Shown piece by piece: positions 47,346 through 59,799 of a DNA stretch of 64,000 nucleotides. The first letter of the stretch is position 1, and each line of letters opens with the position of its first letter. The translations under genes and the position numbers were made by a program. Below the pieces are notes generated by a model. That model was given only the letters and a program-made list of their open reading frames with translations. It ran no database searches and was not told the origin of the DNA. The DNA comes from Dryococelus australis (taxonomy: Eukaryota; Arthropoda; Insecta; Phasmatodea; Phasmatidae), in contig CM056994.1 of NCBI GenBank assembly GCA_029891345.1, forward strand, positions 58,559,251-58,623,250, read 5' to 3'.

Positions 47346-49640
47346 GACGCGAGGCTAGTTGTTGTTAGCGCCACAGGATATTTATAAAACATACTCCCTG
47401 AAGTCAAGGTAAGGTTAAGAGTGTAACAGGTCCGTTTAGCGTGTGCTAAATCAGCAAGTCCTGTTAGCAGCTGTTAATATAATCAGCTGAATAGCTCAAA
47501 AGCGATTAATGGGTGGTAATCTCGTGCAATTGCGATGTGGTTGTTATACTTGATTGCGTGACCAGAGTCTAGTATATTAAAAATGGATAATACTAGGATT
47601 GTGAGGTTGTGGTAATTAGCACTGGCTAGCTCCACTGTAACTCGTTGGTTACACATGCGGCCGTGTTGATCGCTTACTAAAGTGGTTAATCACTTGTGTG
47701 AGGCCAGTACCTCATAGGTGACCAAGTGATTCATGCGAGGAAAAGGACTGGCGTTTACGAATAGTCAAACTCAATTACATACATGTAGGTTAGTATGTGG
47801 AGTGCATGAATTGGAAGCACATTATGACTCAAATAAAGTGCATAACGGGTTTATGGCTATCCTATAGCAAATCACCAGGATGTGGCTGGCATGTGCACGT
47901 TGTCAAGGCTGAACTACATACAACTTAGGCCAAACACACTGGGAGCCATAAATTGTAGCGTCTGATGATTCAACATGAGTGCAAGTATTTAGGGAGGTAG
48001 TTGGGCGTGAATGGCCTGGTCAAACTATGGACAGTTACACCCCATGTTAGTCAGACAATTTTTTTGTGGGCCCTCGAGTGGGAGTAGTTACTTGGGTGGA
48101 TGTTAATAGGGATTAACAAACAATAAACAACTAATGAGGACTCAAACCTCAAAATCCAAAACAGCTATAGTGAGAAAGAGGTAAATAGACATTACCCTGC
48201 TGTCATCAGGGGGTCGAATACAAGTCCTCAAAGGTGCCCGGCATTTAATGTGGGTTCCGCATGTTGGAGTGAGGTTAAAAAAAATGTGGTTTTTGGGGGG
48301 TTTTCTTACCTGAATGTGAACGGGGGATTTCAATCCCTATGACCAACTCTACTGTGATAGCTTTGCAGTAAACAGTTCTGGTTTTAAGTTGTGACGAGAC
48401 CTTCAACACACGCAATGCCAGTCGCGTAAAGAATACCCTAAGATCTCAAGTTAGTTTGGGCAAAATTCCTGTGTATGAAGCTGGTCGGGTTGGTACCCTG
48501 GTTGGGACAAAGTTAAGTGAGATAGGAACCACACTCTATTGTTACTTTACCTGAGAAATGCTTGGGCGGTAGTGTACTCCGTCTCGCCGGCTGGTTGGTA
48601 GCAGGGGGTTTGTGGTTGAACAGCGGCCGACTCTGGTTGTGGTGGAGCGGTGCAGACAAGTGTCTCTTGAGGTTGATGAGGAAGAATAGATGTAAGGAAT
48701 TCAGGTAGTTGTGTTGGGTCCAAGCCAATGAGAGTGTGGTCAAATTGTACGATCAATAAGTGTTCAAATCCTATTCGTCCTTCTGGTCTGATAGGTGGTG
48801 AGAACAAGAGGTTTTCCTCGTCTATAGGCGGAGCAGCAAAATTTTGAGTTGTGTACTCGACCTGTCTTAAAATAGTCCTTAATTTTCATTTACTCCTGCC
48901 CTTCTTTACGTAAGGAATGAGGGTGGGTAAAAAAGAAAATGAAACAAAATTAAATAAGATGGAGCCAGTGAAATTAAATGTCCTAGTAGTGTGTACTAGC
49001 TCAGTTGAGTTCACCATGTGCAATCACACCCTGGTATTCCGTATCCCGCCAAGTAAGCAGCGGTGGATGGAATTACCGGCCGTTGCCAGCGGTGAAAGAG
49101 AGCTGCGGACTTCACATGTTGCTCACATCAAACAGATATAGGTGAGTTTTTCTACTACGGGTCCAGTGACGAAGACACTCACCTCTCTGAACCAGGCTGT
49201 TCTCCAGCAGGCTCAGAGTAAGGGAAAGTCTGACACTCGATTTCCACAGGTAGAAAATGTATTGTGCCTGCCTTAGTGGCTGTGATACGTACAACCTACT
49301 TAACCTTACTAAATAAATTGAGCACTTCAAATCACTGATAACAATTCTCTTAAGAAAATATCTTAATGGTTTAACATACTGGGTTTACCACCATTAGAAT
49401 ACATGATTAAAAGAATTATCCACAGTAAACTCATATGACAAATAATACGTTTTTATTAACGTAAAAAGTAAACACGTGATTGCTATTCTCTCTTGATTTA
49501 AAATAAATTAAAATTGAAATAATTTTAATAATGTTAATTCTTAAGTTGAAATTATGTTAAGCTAGGTGAATGGCAGCCTGGGAAACAATAAATGTAAATG
49601 TGGTTGATATGGCGAAAGAGAATTAATTTCGAACAAGCAA
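47346..49640 (-). mobile_element. Leader and probable LTR of PHD-Gag copy 2
   Basis: Non-coding. CTGACTAACATGGGGTGTAA on the - strand (about 48030-48050) corresponds to the LTR/leader junction seen at 18568-18586, so the LTR should begin there and extend toward higher coordinates. Similarity to the other LTRs is too weak by eye to set the outer end. About 700 bp of leader is longer than in copy 1, suggesting extra inserted sequence. Confidence 0.35.
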
Positions 49641-50857
49641 AAATTAATTGAATCCTAATTGAAATTAAGTGGGATGTGCCATGAAGGGACATAGTAATAA
49701 AACAATGGGGTCTTTACCAGAAGGGTAAAGAAGGTGGCCTGGCTAGGGCCTCAGGTTTCCCAGGAGGGGACGTCGTCATGGTGACCAAAATACCTGGTGG
49801 GATAAAGTAGTAGGAAGAGGTTGAGGAAGACTGGGTAGACAACGTGGGCAGGACCCTTGGGATGATGTTGACGACCCTCCAGAATTGCTGGAGGAGGTCT
49901 GAAGAGGTGGAAGACCTCTGGAGCTGGAGGTCTTCTGGGTTGTTGATGGCTACTGCCAAAGAGGTTGCAAGCCTCTGGTAGGTGGCTGGTCCTCCGGAGC
50001 TGTCAGTGGCATTGACATTCACGGGTAAGGGTCTCGGCCCTTGTGCTAGCACCCTCTTGCCTTCACAACAAAATGAGTGGTGCAGCAGACTACCCCAAGT
50101 CCATGCTCGGATTCCTTTTATACAAAATCTCCCAGTTTGGTGGCACTCAGAAGGGTGCTGGAGGTTTAGCTCCACCTCTAGGGGGTGGAGCGTCTGACAT
50201 CAACACACATGGGTTCCTGGATCCTTATCTCAATGGCGCTGCTGCTAGGTGTGAAGGCGATGACATATCTTGCCCTTGTGTGATTGGAGAGGCCATGACT
50301 ATCCATTGTAAGGCCTGCTACCCTTACAATGGCGTGATGTTTGAATACCGCGGCCGTCCTGCGGGCGCAGCAAATTTGAACTGGGCACTCTTCGGTGAGG
50401 GGCATTGACGGGAAGGCTTCTTGATGTGATAACCGGTGAACAGTAAAAGCTAGGAGCACATGATTGAAAGGTTTTATTGGGGCTCTGTCAACATTGTGCT
50501 GACAGCGTGTCTCACTTCCATTACTGTTTTAGTTTACGATTTGCGATTTCCCATTATTCAATGATGGGGTGAAGTCACCTGGTCGAGTGCGCTCTTCAGC
50601 AGCACAGAAATGTGTCACGCTTCACACCATTTAAAGAACCATGGCTGCATGATAAAAACACAAGACCATTTCAGTGCCTAGCATGCAGAGGCAGCAGGGA
50701 ATCTGATGCACACTAAAGAGATGACTCTCTGCTTCTTTGTTTGCGTGGCTGAAAATGTAAAATTTTACAGCATGGACAAATGAACATAATTGCTCCATCA
50801 CACCTTCAGCTTACCTAATGAATAACTTGCAATTGCAGCACACCTCATCCTCATGGA
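49641..50857. other. Unassigned; open frames on both strands at 49714-50459
   Basis: GC-richer island with overlapping open frames (- 49714-50175 and 50178-50459; + 50043-50408). The + frame has a small Cys cluster (CPCVIG...IHCKAC) and a glycine-rich stretch. None matches a family I recognise; likely TE-derived. It lies downstream of the BBS5 stop codon. Confidence 0.3.
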
Positions 50858-51097
50858 TTATGTGCCTGGTATGACCTCCCACAGGCTCCGGAGTGTGAAA
50901 CCTTCCTTTAGCTTCTCCACAGCTAGACCCAGGTCAGGGTCATACACTGGCTCACGCTCTTCTTGCTGAGCGCCGTCTGCAAAGTAGACTATGAATGCGT
51001 TGGACATCTCGTCACTGCCATTGTCAAACTCATCGACTTCTTCAAACAACAGCGGTGCTGGTACTGCTTCAGAGGCACTGGGCTGAGAGTTAGGTGC
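50858..51097 (-). CDS. BBS5: BBS5 (Bardet-Biedl syndrome 5 protein), terminal exon
   Basis: Terminal exon on the - strand. Acceptor TTGTACTTGCACAG| gives phase 0, matching the previous exon. It encodes 79 residues, APNSQPSASEAVPAPLLF onward, containing the family signature NAFIVYFADG, then REPVYDPDLGLAVEKLK, and ending FTLRSLWEVIPGT before TAA at 50858-50860. Human BBS5 ends similarly (EKLKDGFTLQGLWEVMS). BBS5 is a PH-domain subunit of the BBSome, which moves membrane cargo in cilia. Reading frame intact. Confidence 0.96.
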   Translation of the reverse strand, partial: APNSQPSASEAVPAPLLFEEVDEFDNGSDEMSNAFIVYFADGAQQEEREPVYDPDLGLAVEKLKEGFTLRSLWEVIPGT

Positions 51098-51204
51098 CTG
51101 TGCAAGTACAATAGTTGACATCATCCTCTTTTTTATTATAAAAAAAAAAAATGACATGCACTGACATATTTATTAAATACAACTTCGCCTCAACTTCATG
51201 TGTC

Positions 51205-51290
51205 ATCACTTCACCCCAGGCGAGGTTTGAACCCTGGACAACTTGCCACCACAGCCCACAAGCAGGCCCCTAGGCAAGGGGCACTCACGG
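51205..51290 (-). repeat. Possible tRNA-derived SINE fragment (B-box-like) in BBS5 intron
   Basis: On the - strand CCAGGGTTCAAACCTCGCC contains GGTTCAAACC, close to the pol III box B (GGTTCGANNCC). GTGGCAAGTT upstream is only weakly A-box-like. No poly(A) tail in this orientation, so support is thin. Confidence 0.3.
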
Positions 51291-53089
51291 ACATGGCAGT
51301 CAAGACCATCTTCACTCTTACGTCAGAAGTCACGCCAACCCTCCCATGTGTGATAGAAGCCAGCCAAGCAGCCCAGCGCTGCCCCATATCTCGCGGGAGC
51401 GATGCAACTCGCATACGAGGAAAACCGCATTTCCATTCTACCCCAAGCCTTTGCTGCTAAGGGAGGAGCTCCAGTCTGAAGATACCTGACCACCGATGGG
51501 AGCCGAAGGGCTCGCAGTCGGCTGTCCATATAGGTGAGCGCACAGCCCCCGTCTCGCCAGTTGATACTCAGCAATTCGTTCCAACACCTCGTGTGTAAGA
51601 GCTCTCTGCTACTACCGCATTCATCACGAAGGACCACTGCTACCTTTAGACATATTCCAGACCTTCAATCCCGAGTCCCTTCTGGACAACAGCATTAGAG
51701 TTAGTTAGGGTCAGTTAGTACTATAGCTACCTAGCCACATCTGCTCTTGTCTAGTTTAGACCCAGGTCCCCTTCATTAGGTATTACCATAGTTTATTTCC
51801 GTTACAGTTAATTGATAGTTGGGAGTTAGTACAGGTCACCGTGTATACTCATCACAGGAATAAACACATGATCTTACCTAACCTCCGAGCACTAATTTCT
51901 AGGGTGCCTGTGTCTTTATCACAAGTAGATGTCAGCCCACGAACAAACAGCAGGAGACAGAATCATTTAAACCCTTTTTGCTGAACCTAGAGTAGGACTG
52001 CGAGCTCCCTTAACCAGGTGCATGTACGACTCACACACAGACATTAGACAGTCACCCGTACTGTGAATCAGGTACGCCACGGTACCTGGTGCACACATAC
52101 AGTAGAGCCACAGCCACTAGAAACTCAATCCACAAGGCGGCTGGTCAGCCAGCTCAGTCAATTCACTCCATCCACCAGGTGCAAATTTTACTGGAAGGAG
52201 TAATACGACTGGTTCTGGAGGCCTGACCCCTTTTGGACCACACCCATGATGTGACTGGACATTCTGATCAGCCTAGTGCTCCATTCACTGCACCATTATT
52301 TTTGCCGGAAGGAGCAATTGGACAGAATCTGGGTGGCCCAGCCATGACTGACTGCACACCTACATAGGATTCTTCGCCACCTGCTCTTCCTTAGCTTAGC
52401 AGACCTTAGTTCCTTCCTCTATGACATACATCCATAGGAGTAGTGCAAAGTGGAGAGCGAAGAGGGCAGCTACTGCCTCTGAGCCTAGCTTGAAATGCAA
52501 CCCAGTGCCAACTGCCCTCTGCAGTCTAACCCCCTGGAAATCGAGCTCAAACTGCCTGCCAACTGGAGCGCCCTCACCTCCCAGTTCCTTCCAGCTCCCT
52601 CTTTCGGCCACCCCAAAGACAGCCGGTGAGCTGCATCCTATCGTCGAGAGATTTCGCCAAGGACCTTCAGTTCCACTGGAAATAGCTAACACGTAGTTCA
52701 GACCCACCTAGACTAGCAGCCCTCCGTGGGCTCCTACCAGCACCGCCAACCACAGCACAACCCTCGTCGAAGGACTGGGCCCGAGTTCCAGCCGGCACCA
52801 GCAGCAACAGTGGCCGAGTCAGGAGCTACTCAAAGCCACGCCCACTACTGGTAAACCACTGCCTGTGTGCAAACCGGTAGTGCGGAGAACCCCTCAACCC
52901 ACATCTGACTTTGTGCCACGCCATGAAGCCACGCGCCCTAGCTTATATACCGGCTGTGGACCAGTCAGCAGCCAATAAATTCAGTATAAATTTTTTAAAA
53001 TTATAATTGAGTTTTCACCATACATGTAAATGTGTACCTGTGTACACGAGTATAACTCCAGCCTCTTATAACTTACTCAGCTCCTTATA
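51291..53089. other. BBS5 intron: GC-richer LTR-like block
   Basis: Contains TTATATACCGG (about 52940) and AATAAA-type motifs (51862, 52976), and a diverged internal repeat (GGAAGGAGTAATACGACTGG near 52195; GGAAGGAGCAATTGGACAGA near 52307). Looks like LTR or other TE sequence, but I could not link it to a named family or find paired ends. Confidence 0.3.
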
Positions 53090-53870
53090 GTTACAGTTTG
53101 CTTGCCCAGAAAAACGTTTGGGACTATTTTATTCCAATAAGAATAACTCTTTGCCTGAGTAAGTTAATTACAGTGCTACTTTTTCCTTCTCGCTGATGAG
53201 TGAATGACTATGGTAGGAATTGTAATGCTAACAGCGTAAGTCTGATTGAAAAAAAAAAAAAGATAACCGTTAGAAGGGTGGAGTATGGTAGCTTATAGGC
53301 TGGTCCGTGAGCATGCCGCTGGGTGAGAGGACTACAGTTCACATCTAAATTTTTGTTAACCTAATAGTTATTTTTTTTACACAGGTTTTTAAAACAGTAA
53401 TTACATGAGAAAAGTAATGACAATTTTACCATTATGCATATTTCTGCTAACGGTGTGATGTGCCATGAGACAAAGGCTTTTCATGTTTAAATACAGAACA
53501 TCCTATGGTTGTACCTGAACTCGACAAGTTACCGGCACCGTTATCTGATGTCATCTAGTGTGGTGGCAAAGAGGAAACGCTTTGCTGGGAAGCAAAATGA
53601 CTTAAGTCACAAATATAACATCCACTGGATTTTATCACAGCTAAACATCATGAACGTCAATCAAGTGTCAAGCCACGTAGCCAAGTTCGCGAGACACGAA
53701 AAGTGAGTGTTGAGGTGTTAATATTTGTTGTTTATAACCTAAAAGCACAGTGACTCGACTTGCACGTTGAGTAGCTCAATGTGTGCTGTAAAAAAAACTT
53801 GGCTTGAGTGGTGAGTTGATCTTTGTTGACTCAGCTCGATTTTTTTTTTTCGAAACTCGACCCATCACTA
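53090..53870. mobile_element. hAT-like family B, second copy (inverted, truncated) in BBS5 intron
   Basis: Reverse-complement match to 27550-28330: terminus CGAAACTCGACCCATCACTA at 53851-53870, core CATGCCGCTGGGTGAG (53314), AGGGTGGAGTA..GTAGCTTA (53275) and the pyrimidine/purine tract near 53255. The end equivalent to 28385-28565, with the second set of CGAGTTGAGT repeats, is missing. Confidence 0.65.
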
Positions 53871-55333
53871 ATGTATAGCCACATGTACATATGGTTATTA
53901 CCGACTAGTCTCCCTTCATATGGGATTTTGTTTGGTAGGTGCGATATATAGTATCATCTTTCTTGCAGAGCATTCCGCTCTCCAGGCAACCACAGTGTCC
54001 AAGGAAGCAGGATGCTATGCTGGCTTGGGTGGTGGCCAGTCGGGGTTCGTATCTCTTTTGGGGCACATGACATGCAAGTGATGATACAGAGTTGCAGCAG
54101 AAAATAAATAGTGAAACTATTCGTCATGCGTCAAAAATGTAAAAAATAATCTCCGACTCTTGACCACCCCGAACAGAAGACGAAATCTTTTATTCGGTGG
54201 TGGGTAAAGTCTTGTGAAAATGGAATTAGCAACATAATGCAATGGTGAGCATCCTGAGGAAACCCACTAGCCAATGGAAACAATTGCCATAGAGTTTTTC
54301 CGATACCGATACTTGGTATCGCTATCGGCCGACACTTAACCTTTTTTCGATGTATCAGTATTGGGCATGGTATCAGGCAGATACATTAGTATCGGTTATA
54401 GACAATGAAATTGAGTTATTACAGTCGAACCTCGAACCATCGAATCAGCTTGAACTGAAAGTCAGTGTCCAACGAGCATTTTCTGTTCTCCCGACCAAAT
54501 TCATATGTTAATGCTAAAAAAGTCTGTTTTTCCTAACTCAAAATTTAATTTAATATGCATCGATAGAACAAAAATTTCTGTAGCATCGTCGAAAATTACA
54601 TGCTCCAATAATTAAACAATGAAGTATTAACAAAAATATATGTCAACTACTTGCCAAGACATACAAAGTTGGTATAGAATACATTATGTTAACATGCACA
54701 AGTAATACTAAGAGAAATCACAAATAAAATAAATTTTTAACACACATAGTTTTGCTTACTTCACTGCCCTGCATTTAGACCTATTTATGAAATTTAACAC
54801 TTCCTAAATAACCTGTTGAGTCGCGATGTCGCACTTAAATCGTACTTTGTAACAAAAAATAATAAATAACAACAGATATCTCAGACTACACAATGTTAAT
54901 GTTTTTGACTGGCAGCCATGTCGGTAACGACGAGCACGAAGCAGCAGTGCCATATTTTCGAGATATTGAATTGCGATGTGACGCTGCCAACACACAATTT
55001 TTTTACTTTAATATTGTTTCATCAAAATTATGAATGCATTATGTATAAAAATGTAACTAATAAATATGTCCGGAAAGTTAGAAAAAGGAATGCAAAATTA
55101 AGGAAAGCCTATTCACCACTGCACTTTATCAATAACTATTCAAGTTATAGATTAGAAAAAAATTTAGCTACTGTACAAGAGAAAGATATCTTGCGTAGTT
55201 CGCACAGCCGCCATCACCGCGCCACAAGTACACATATATAGACACCATTTTGTTTAACGTGTTGTAATGGTTTTGCTTTCTCAAGTCACGTTTCTATCTG
55301 TGAAATAGTAATTGTGCGACATTTATTTGTAAA
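53871..55333. other. BBS5 intron, AT-rich; GATACCGATA-type repeat at 54298-54410
   Basis: At 54298-54410 the sequence repeats variants of GATACCGATACTTGGTATCG with both orientations, typical of subterminal hAT repeats. CAGTCGAACCTCGAACCATC at 54423 resembles a pogo-type end. Other sequence unassigned. Confidence 0.4.
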
Positions 55334-55756
55334 GGCTGTTTACAATAAAATGAGCACTTTTGAAATAAATCTCAGAAAAAAGTTACTGCCCCAACTTGCA
55401 TGTATTTAAACGGGTGCAATGAGTGACATGTGTCCAGTAAAGTTGGTAATGATGGAGACAAAAGTAGTTCCATATATTATTAATGTTGAACAAAAGGTGT
55501 TCGGTAACTATTTGTGATAACTAAATTTTTTTCTCTCGCTTTCTGTATTTTTTAATGCATCTAACAGTAAAAATTAGCGGATTTGTACAATATTTCCTTT
55601 TCTAATAATTTCACAGTTTCACTTGACAGACGCATGAATAAAGTGATGACGCTCATGTCAGTGATAATTTTATATAAGGCGGAAGAACACACAACGCGTA
55701 TACAAGAAGATCTTAAGCAGGGCTTTCAAAAGTGCTCATTTTACAATGAACAGCCT
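55334..55756 (+). mobile_element. MITE, family A, complete copy
   Basis: 422-bp element with termini GGCTGTTTACAATAAAATGA and the complement, ending CATTTTACAATGAACAGCC. TIRs match over about 32 bp with few differences. Internal sequence is colinear with 22750-23142. No convincing target duplication and no coding capacity. A third right end (GTGCTCACTTTACTGTGAGC) is at 57530-57549. Confidence 0.9.
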
Positions 55757-56436
55757 ACACACATTGCAACATAATACAAGTTTTCTGTCACAAATGTTTT
55801 GTAGTGGAGAAATTAAGTTGGAATTTATTATGTTTGTAAGGAATCGTAATTTAACAGTATTTACAGGAATACAAAAATTTAGTGTGGTCTATACATGGAA
55901 TATTAATTATCCCTAATTTTTTAATCAAAAATTTATGATGCTGCATATACACGCCAAAATACATATATCATGGACGCAAATGGAGAATTTTCATCTTGCT
56001 GTGCTTTTGATGGCAGTAATATTGGGAAAATATATTTTAATTTTTATTATTTCTCATATTTCTGCACAATAATGGTGAGCTGGAACAACAAACAAACGGG
56101 AGGGCATTGGTGTCAGGGTATCAATAATTGTATCAGGGAATCGGAGTCTGTATTGGAAAACATGGCATCGAAACAACTCTACGTATTTTCCATATTGAAA
56201 AATTGGGAGCAACTCTGCCGAGAACTGAACCAGTTTCATTGCAATGGGGACGCAAGTGTGGTCAGGTAACAGGAAAACATTAAAAGACTTATCCTATAGT
56301 CACCTTTGCAATCCAATATACGTATTGTATTTTTGATACATATGGAATGAACAATCCAACTACTTAACAAATAAGGCTTATGTGTTAAAACCTTATCTAC
56401 TATATGGCAGATGCATTGTACTGGCATTTTATTTAC

Positions 56437-56628
56437 CTGGTCTCTTTGTATATACTGCACTCCAAATATTGGGCTATGAGTGTACACACTGTGCAAGGAT
56501 GAAAGCTCTTTGAAAACAAGCTGTAGTTTCTCATAAGGGTCAATGCGAAACCCTAAGACATATCCACCACTGCAGTCTGCACACTCAACAACCAGTGCTG
56601 TGCCAAACTTAGATTCTCTAATTCGTAC
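56437..56628 (-). CDS. BBS5: BBS5, internal exon: second PH-like domain, C-terminal part
   Basis: 64 codons on the - strand between TTTCCTGCAG| and CAG|GTAAAT, phase 0 at both ends. Translation starts VRIRESKFGTALVVECADCS and continues GGYVLGFRIDPYEKLQ, then SPIFGVQYIQRDQ. It parallels human IKIRDSKFG...GGYVLGFKIDP.EKLQ...SPIFGVDYE nearly residue for residue, so the assignment is secure. The region belongs to the second DM16/PH-like repeat, implicated in phosphoinositide binding. Confidence 0.97.
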
Positions 56629-56872
56629 CTGCAGGAAAATACATAGATTTTATTACCAAAATAATAGCCTCCTACCTGTCTGTGGGTTAAAAAATATATA
56701 TAAAAAACAAAACATGCAATTGTGGAAGAAGTCACGTTAACAACAAAATATAGATGTCAGGTATCAGTAATCTGATTCTTACTGCTCTGATAAACCATAC
56801 ATGACCCAAGCAACAGAACACTCAGTTATATAAAAATCTCTTAGAATATAAGCAATAATTACATATAATTAC

Positions 56873-56915
56873 ACACGCACGCACACACACATACATATAC
56901 ATACACACACACATG
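56873..56915. repeat. (CA)n-rich microsatellite
   Basis: Imperfect CA/CG/TA dinucleotide run in the BBS5 intron between the exons at 56437 and 58400. Confidence 0.9.
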
Positions 56916-56999
56916 CTCGATTCTGCAATTTTTCTTGGTGAAAATGATGATTGCATCATTGTTGAAAGATGGTCTGCGATGCAGTTTCTGCAGTAGTCC

Positions 57000-58399
57000 T
57001 ATATCTATTGTCTTATCTAGAATAAGTGCAACAAAAGCAGCTTCTGCTATTTCACTCTTAATTTCACGTATCATTACATCAGAAAATTAAATATATAATT
57101 CTCAATATCACTGGACAAACTTTTAATGACTGTAGAACTTAGCAAGTGAATTTTTAGCTCAGTGTCATAATCAGCCAGTTTGTTTAGAAATTCTATATAT
57201 TTTTCTTTGTTGAGCAAAGTGGCAGACTCGTTATGACTGCGAAACGCCAATTCTTGTTTGGCCAAAAAACATGTAACTTTTATTAAATAGCTCATGATCT
57301 GCCTGTTTTGCCTCACTTTATCATTACGCTTTTTCAATGCTAATAAGATACTGACTGCTTACTGCAAATTCAGTATGTCGAACACTTTTGAAAGCTTTCT
57401 CATTGGGAATAATAGTCATCAAAGTGCAGTTTAATCTATTTACTGTGTTTTTTACTTACATGGCAATATTTATTTCAAAAGGTGATAAGATGATTAAAAA
57501 TGGCTGAAATAAATTAACTAGGGCCTTAAAAGTGCTCACTTTACTGTGAGCAGCCTCTATCTGAACATTCAGGACGCGACACATCGTTATAGTTCATGGT
57601 TCTTGCATGGAAACTGGTTTCACAGCAGCGTCACTGCTACGACCCAGCACAATATGTAGATATATTTCGCACCGAAATACAAACTAACAAGTGTTTAAAG
57701 TTCCTATTGAAATTTACAAGTGATATTAACTTCATCACCCGTTAATAAATAAACATATTGTTGAAACATCATCTTGACGCATGGTTAAAACGTAAAAAAC
57801 GTTTAGCTACGGTAAAATAGTATGTGGCTTATAGCTCAGTTTTTACATTACTATACGCTACAAGCGAGAGAGATTCCAGTCTAGGGAATTCGACCCGTCT
57901 GCCCATTTAGATCATTTTGGTGACCACAGAGTGAGACACCAGTCCGTTGGAGCTACAGAGGCCACAATTTAAGTATGTCAATAAGTTATCATACTGGTTT
58001 TGTACTTAACTGAAAGCAATGAATCGTAACACATTCTGTGTTAAAAAACTTAAAAGGGTTAAACTGCTTTGGTATTCACAATTATGTAAACTTCATTAAG
58101 CAGGAAAACTTAAGGCATATGTAGCAAGCCCGAGAAGGCACATGAAGAGATTGTACATAAAACATTGTAACTGAAACACAAAGTTGAAATGAATACAATT
58201 AAATGTACCAGTGCACACAGGTCATAACCAATGAACAAAATTACTTTCTAAGAGCGTTTTTTCCTACTGTGCCACAAAAATAATTTCAAGACTTGTTTTT
58301 TCTTACTGACCAGAGTCCACTAAGTATACGTTGATTGGAAAGTTCACACTATTGAACCAACAAGTGAAGTACAACACAAGGAGGACACAAGATACGTAC
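57000..58399. other. BBS5 intron, unassigned; MITE end at 57522-57556
   Basis: AT-rich intron. AGTGCTCACTTTACTGTGAG at 57529 is the terminal repeat of MITE family A, partner end not located. The - strand frame 57074-57337 reads like ordinary low-complexity intron sequence; no domain recognised. Confidence 0.4.
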
Positions 58400-58501
58400 T
58401 CTCTTCATCTGCAAGTATGGCAAAGATATGTTGAAGCTTTCATTCATGTCAGCAAACCACACTAGCCGAACATTTGTGATAAAAAATGTCCCAAGATTGC
58501 C
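58400..58501 (-). CDS. BBS5: BBS5, internal exon: start of second PH-like domain
   Basis: 34 codons on the - strand, acceptor TGTTCACAG|, donor AGA|GTACGT, phase 0 at both ends. Encodes [20 protein letters not shown] followed by [14 protein letters not shown]. Human BBS5 has [20 protein letters not shown]...SIPYLQIRS; joined to the next exon the spacing ([15 protein letters not shown]) equals the human length exactly. This is the second DM16 repeat of BBS5. Confidence 0.97.
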
Positions 58502-59756
58502 CTGTGAACATACAGAAAATGGTAATAAAAAAAATAAAAAATTAAACTTTGCAACTATTATAAAAATAAAAAAAAAAATCACACTAAACACCATAATTAT
58601 CTTAACCATTTTCAATATCAATCTTATGTTAAGTAACAAATTTTACTAAGCAAATGACTTTCAAAGTTAAATGAAAAGAAAAATGCATGATCTGATGATA
58701 TGTAACCCTTTATCAAGTATATAAAAATTTTAACTCAAAAATATAACGTTATCACAAGACATATAATTATTTCTTTAATATAAAGTAACAAAATTACACA
58801 AAATAATAAACATAAATGAAAGGAAATTACTGTAATGTCACTTGTGACCAAGAATTTACTATGCTCAAATGGTGAATCATTTAGCACAAAACAGTGAGCT
58901 CTCTATGACTTGCGATGTTGGACGCCGGAGCCTAGACAATGTGACAACTACTGCAACAGTTATTCACTACTGCAATCCAGGTTTAATACCAGCAGTGGTG
59001 CGTGAGGCTGTGCTCTCTTGCAAACTAAATATTCATACATTTTCGAAAGTATTTTATTCTATCAATGATTTAAACCTGAAATGTTATCAGCCCAAAATTG
59101 ATGATATTTTCCTTTCTCCATACAATATTACTTGGTTCAATATAAATTTCGTTGTGAGAGATAATTATTTGCCAGTTCATAGCATCGCGCCCACCATCTC
59201 AGTGCTCTACTGCAGCTGAGCATGGCTGCCTATCATCCAGCCAGTCGCTTGTGCTGGCTGGAGCTGCAAATAAACCCGGGAATCTCGCCCTTATCTGCAC
59301 CTCCTCCGTGAACACAACTTCTGCACATCGGCAGGAAACTCAATAACGCTATGCACTAACCTTGTGCAACTGAATACCATTTCAACTAAACTCATCATCA
59401 CTATAAAACTATCCACTCTCAAATAAATTCCAAATTTTACTGGCAAATTAATAATATTTTCTAACCCCGATGAAATCATAAAATTTACTTTACTGAATAT
59501 GTTTTAAAAATAAAGAATGGCAAAACAATAGTCTGTTGATTATTTTTCTGGACATGTACAGGTAAGAAAGTAGTAAGCAAGGGACTTCTTTGCTTTAGGA
59601 AATACAGTAGTATATTGGGGAGATGTGCAAGAAGAAAAAAAGAAACACTAAAGTTTATTTATATTTATATATATTATATCTCATCATGATTTTCTTGTTA
59701 TTGTGTGTAAGACTACAAAAATAGTTCAACTTTATAGAAGAGCAGCAGTTACGAAC
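58502..59756. other. BBS5 intron; unassigned + strand frame 58869-59219
   Basis: The 116-codon + frame at 58869-59219 has no recognised motif. It is followed by a GC-richer stretch with AATAAA at 59269, which could be an LTR end. Confidence 0.35.
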
Positions 59757-59799
59757 TTTCTCATCTTGGTTATCTTCATTACAGTTCCAAATGGTGTAT
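59757..59799 (-). CDS. BBS5: BBS5, possible upstream exon
   Basis: Short open stretch on the - strand encoding YTIWNCNEDNQDEK, between acceptor TCTATGCAG| and donor AAA|GTTCGT. It leaves in phase 0, as required by the exon at 58501. Human BBS5 has INGVWNLSSDQ immediately before GNLGTFF, so IWN...D.Q is the expected kind of sequence, but it is four residues longer and the donor is not ideal. Earlier exons, including the first PH-like domain, were not found and may lie further up or beyond 64000. Confidence 0.4.

Noticed and set aside
53970-54075. tRNA or SINE from GGTTCGTATC near 54045
   Set aside because: One B-box-like word only; no A box at the correct distance and no cloverleaf.
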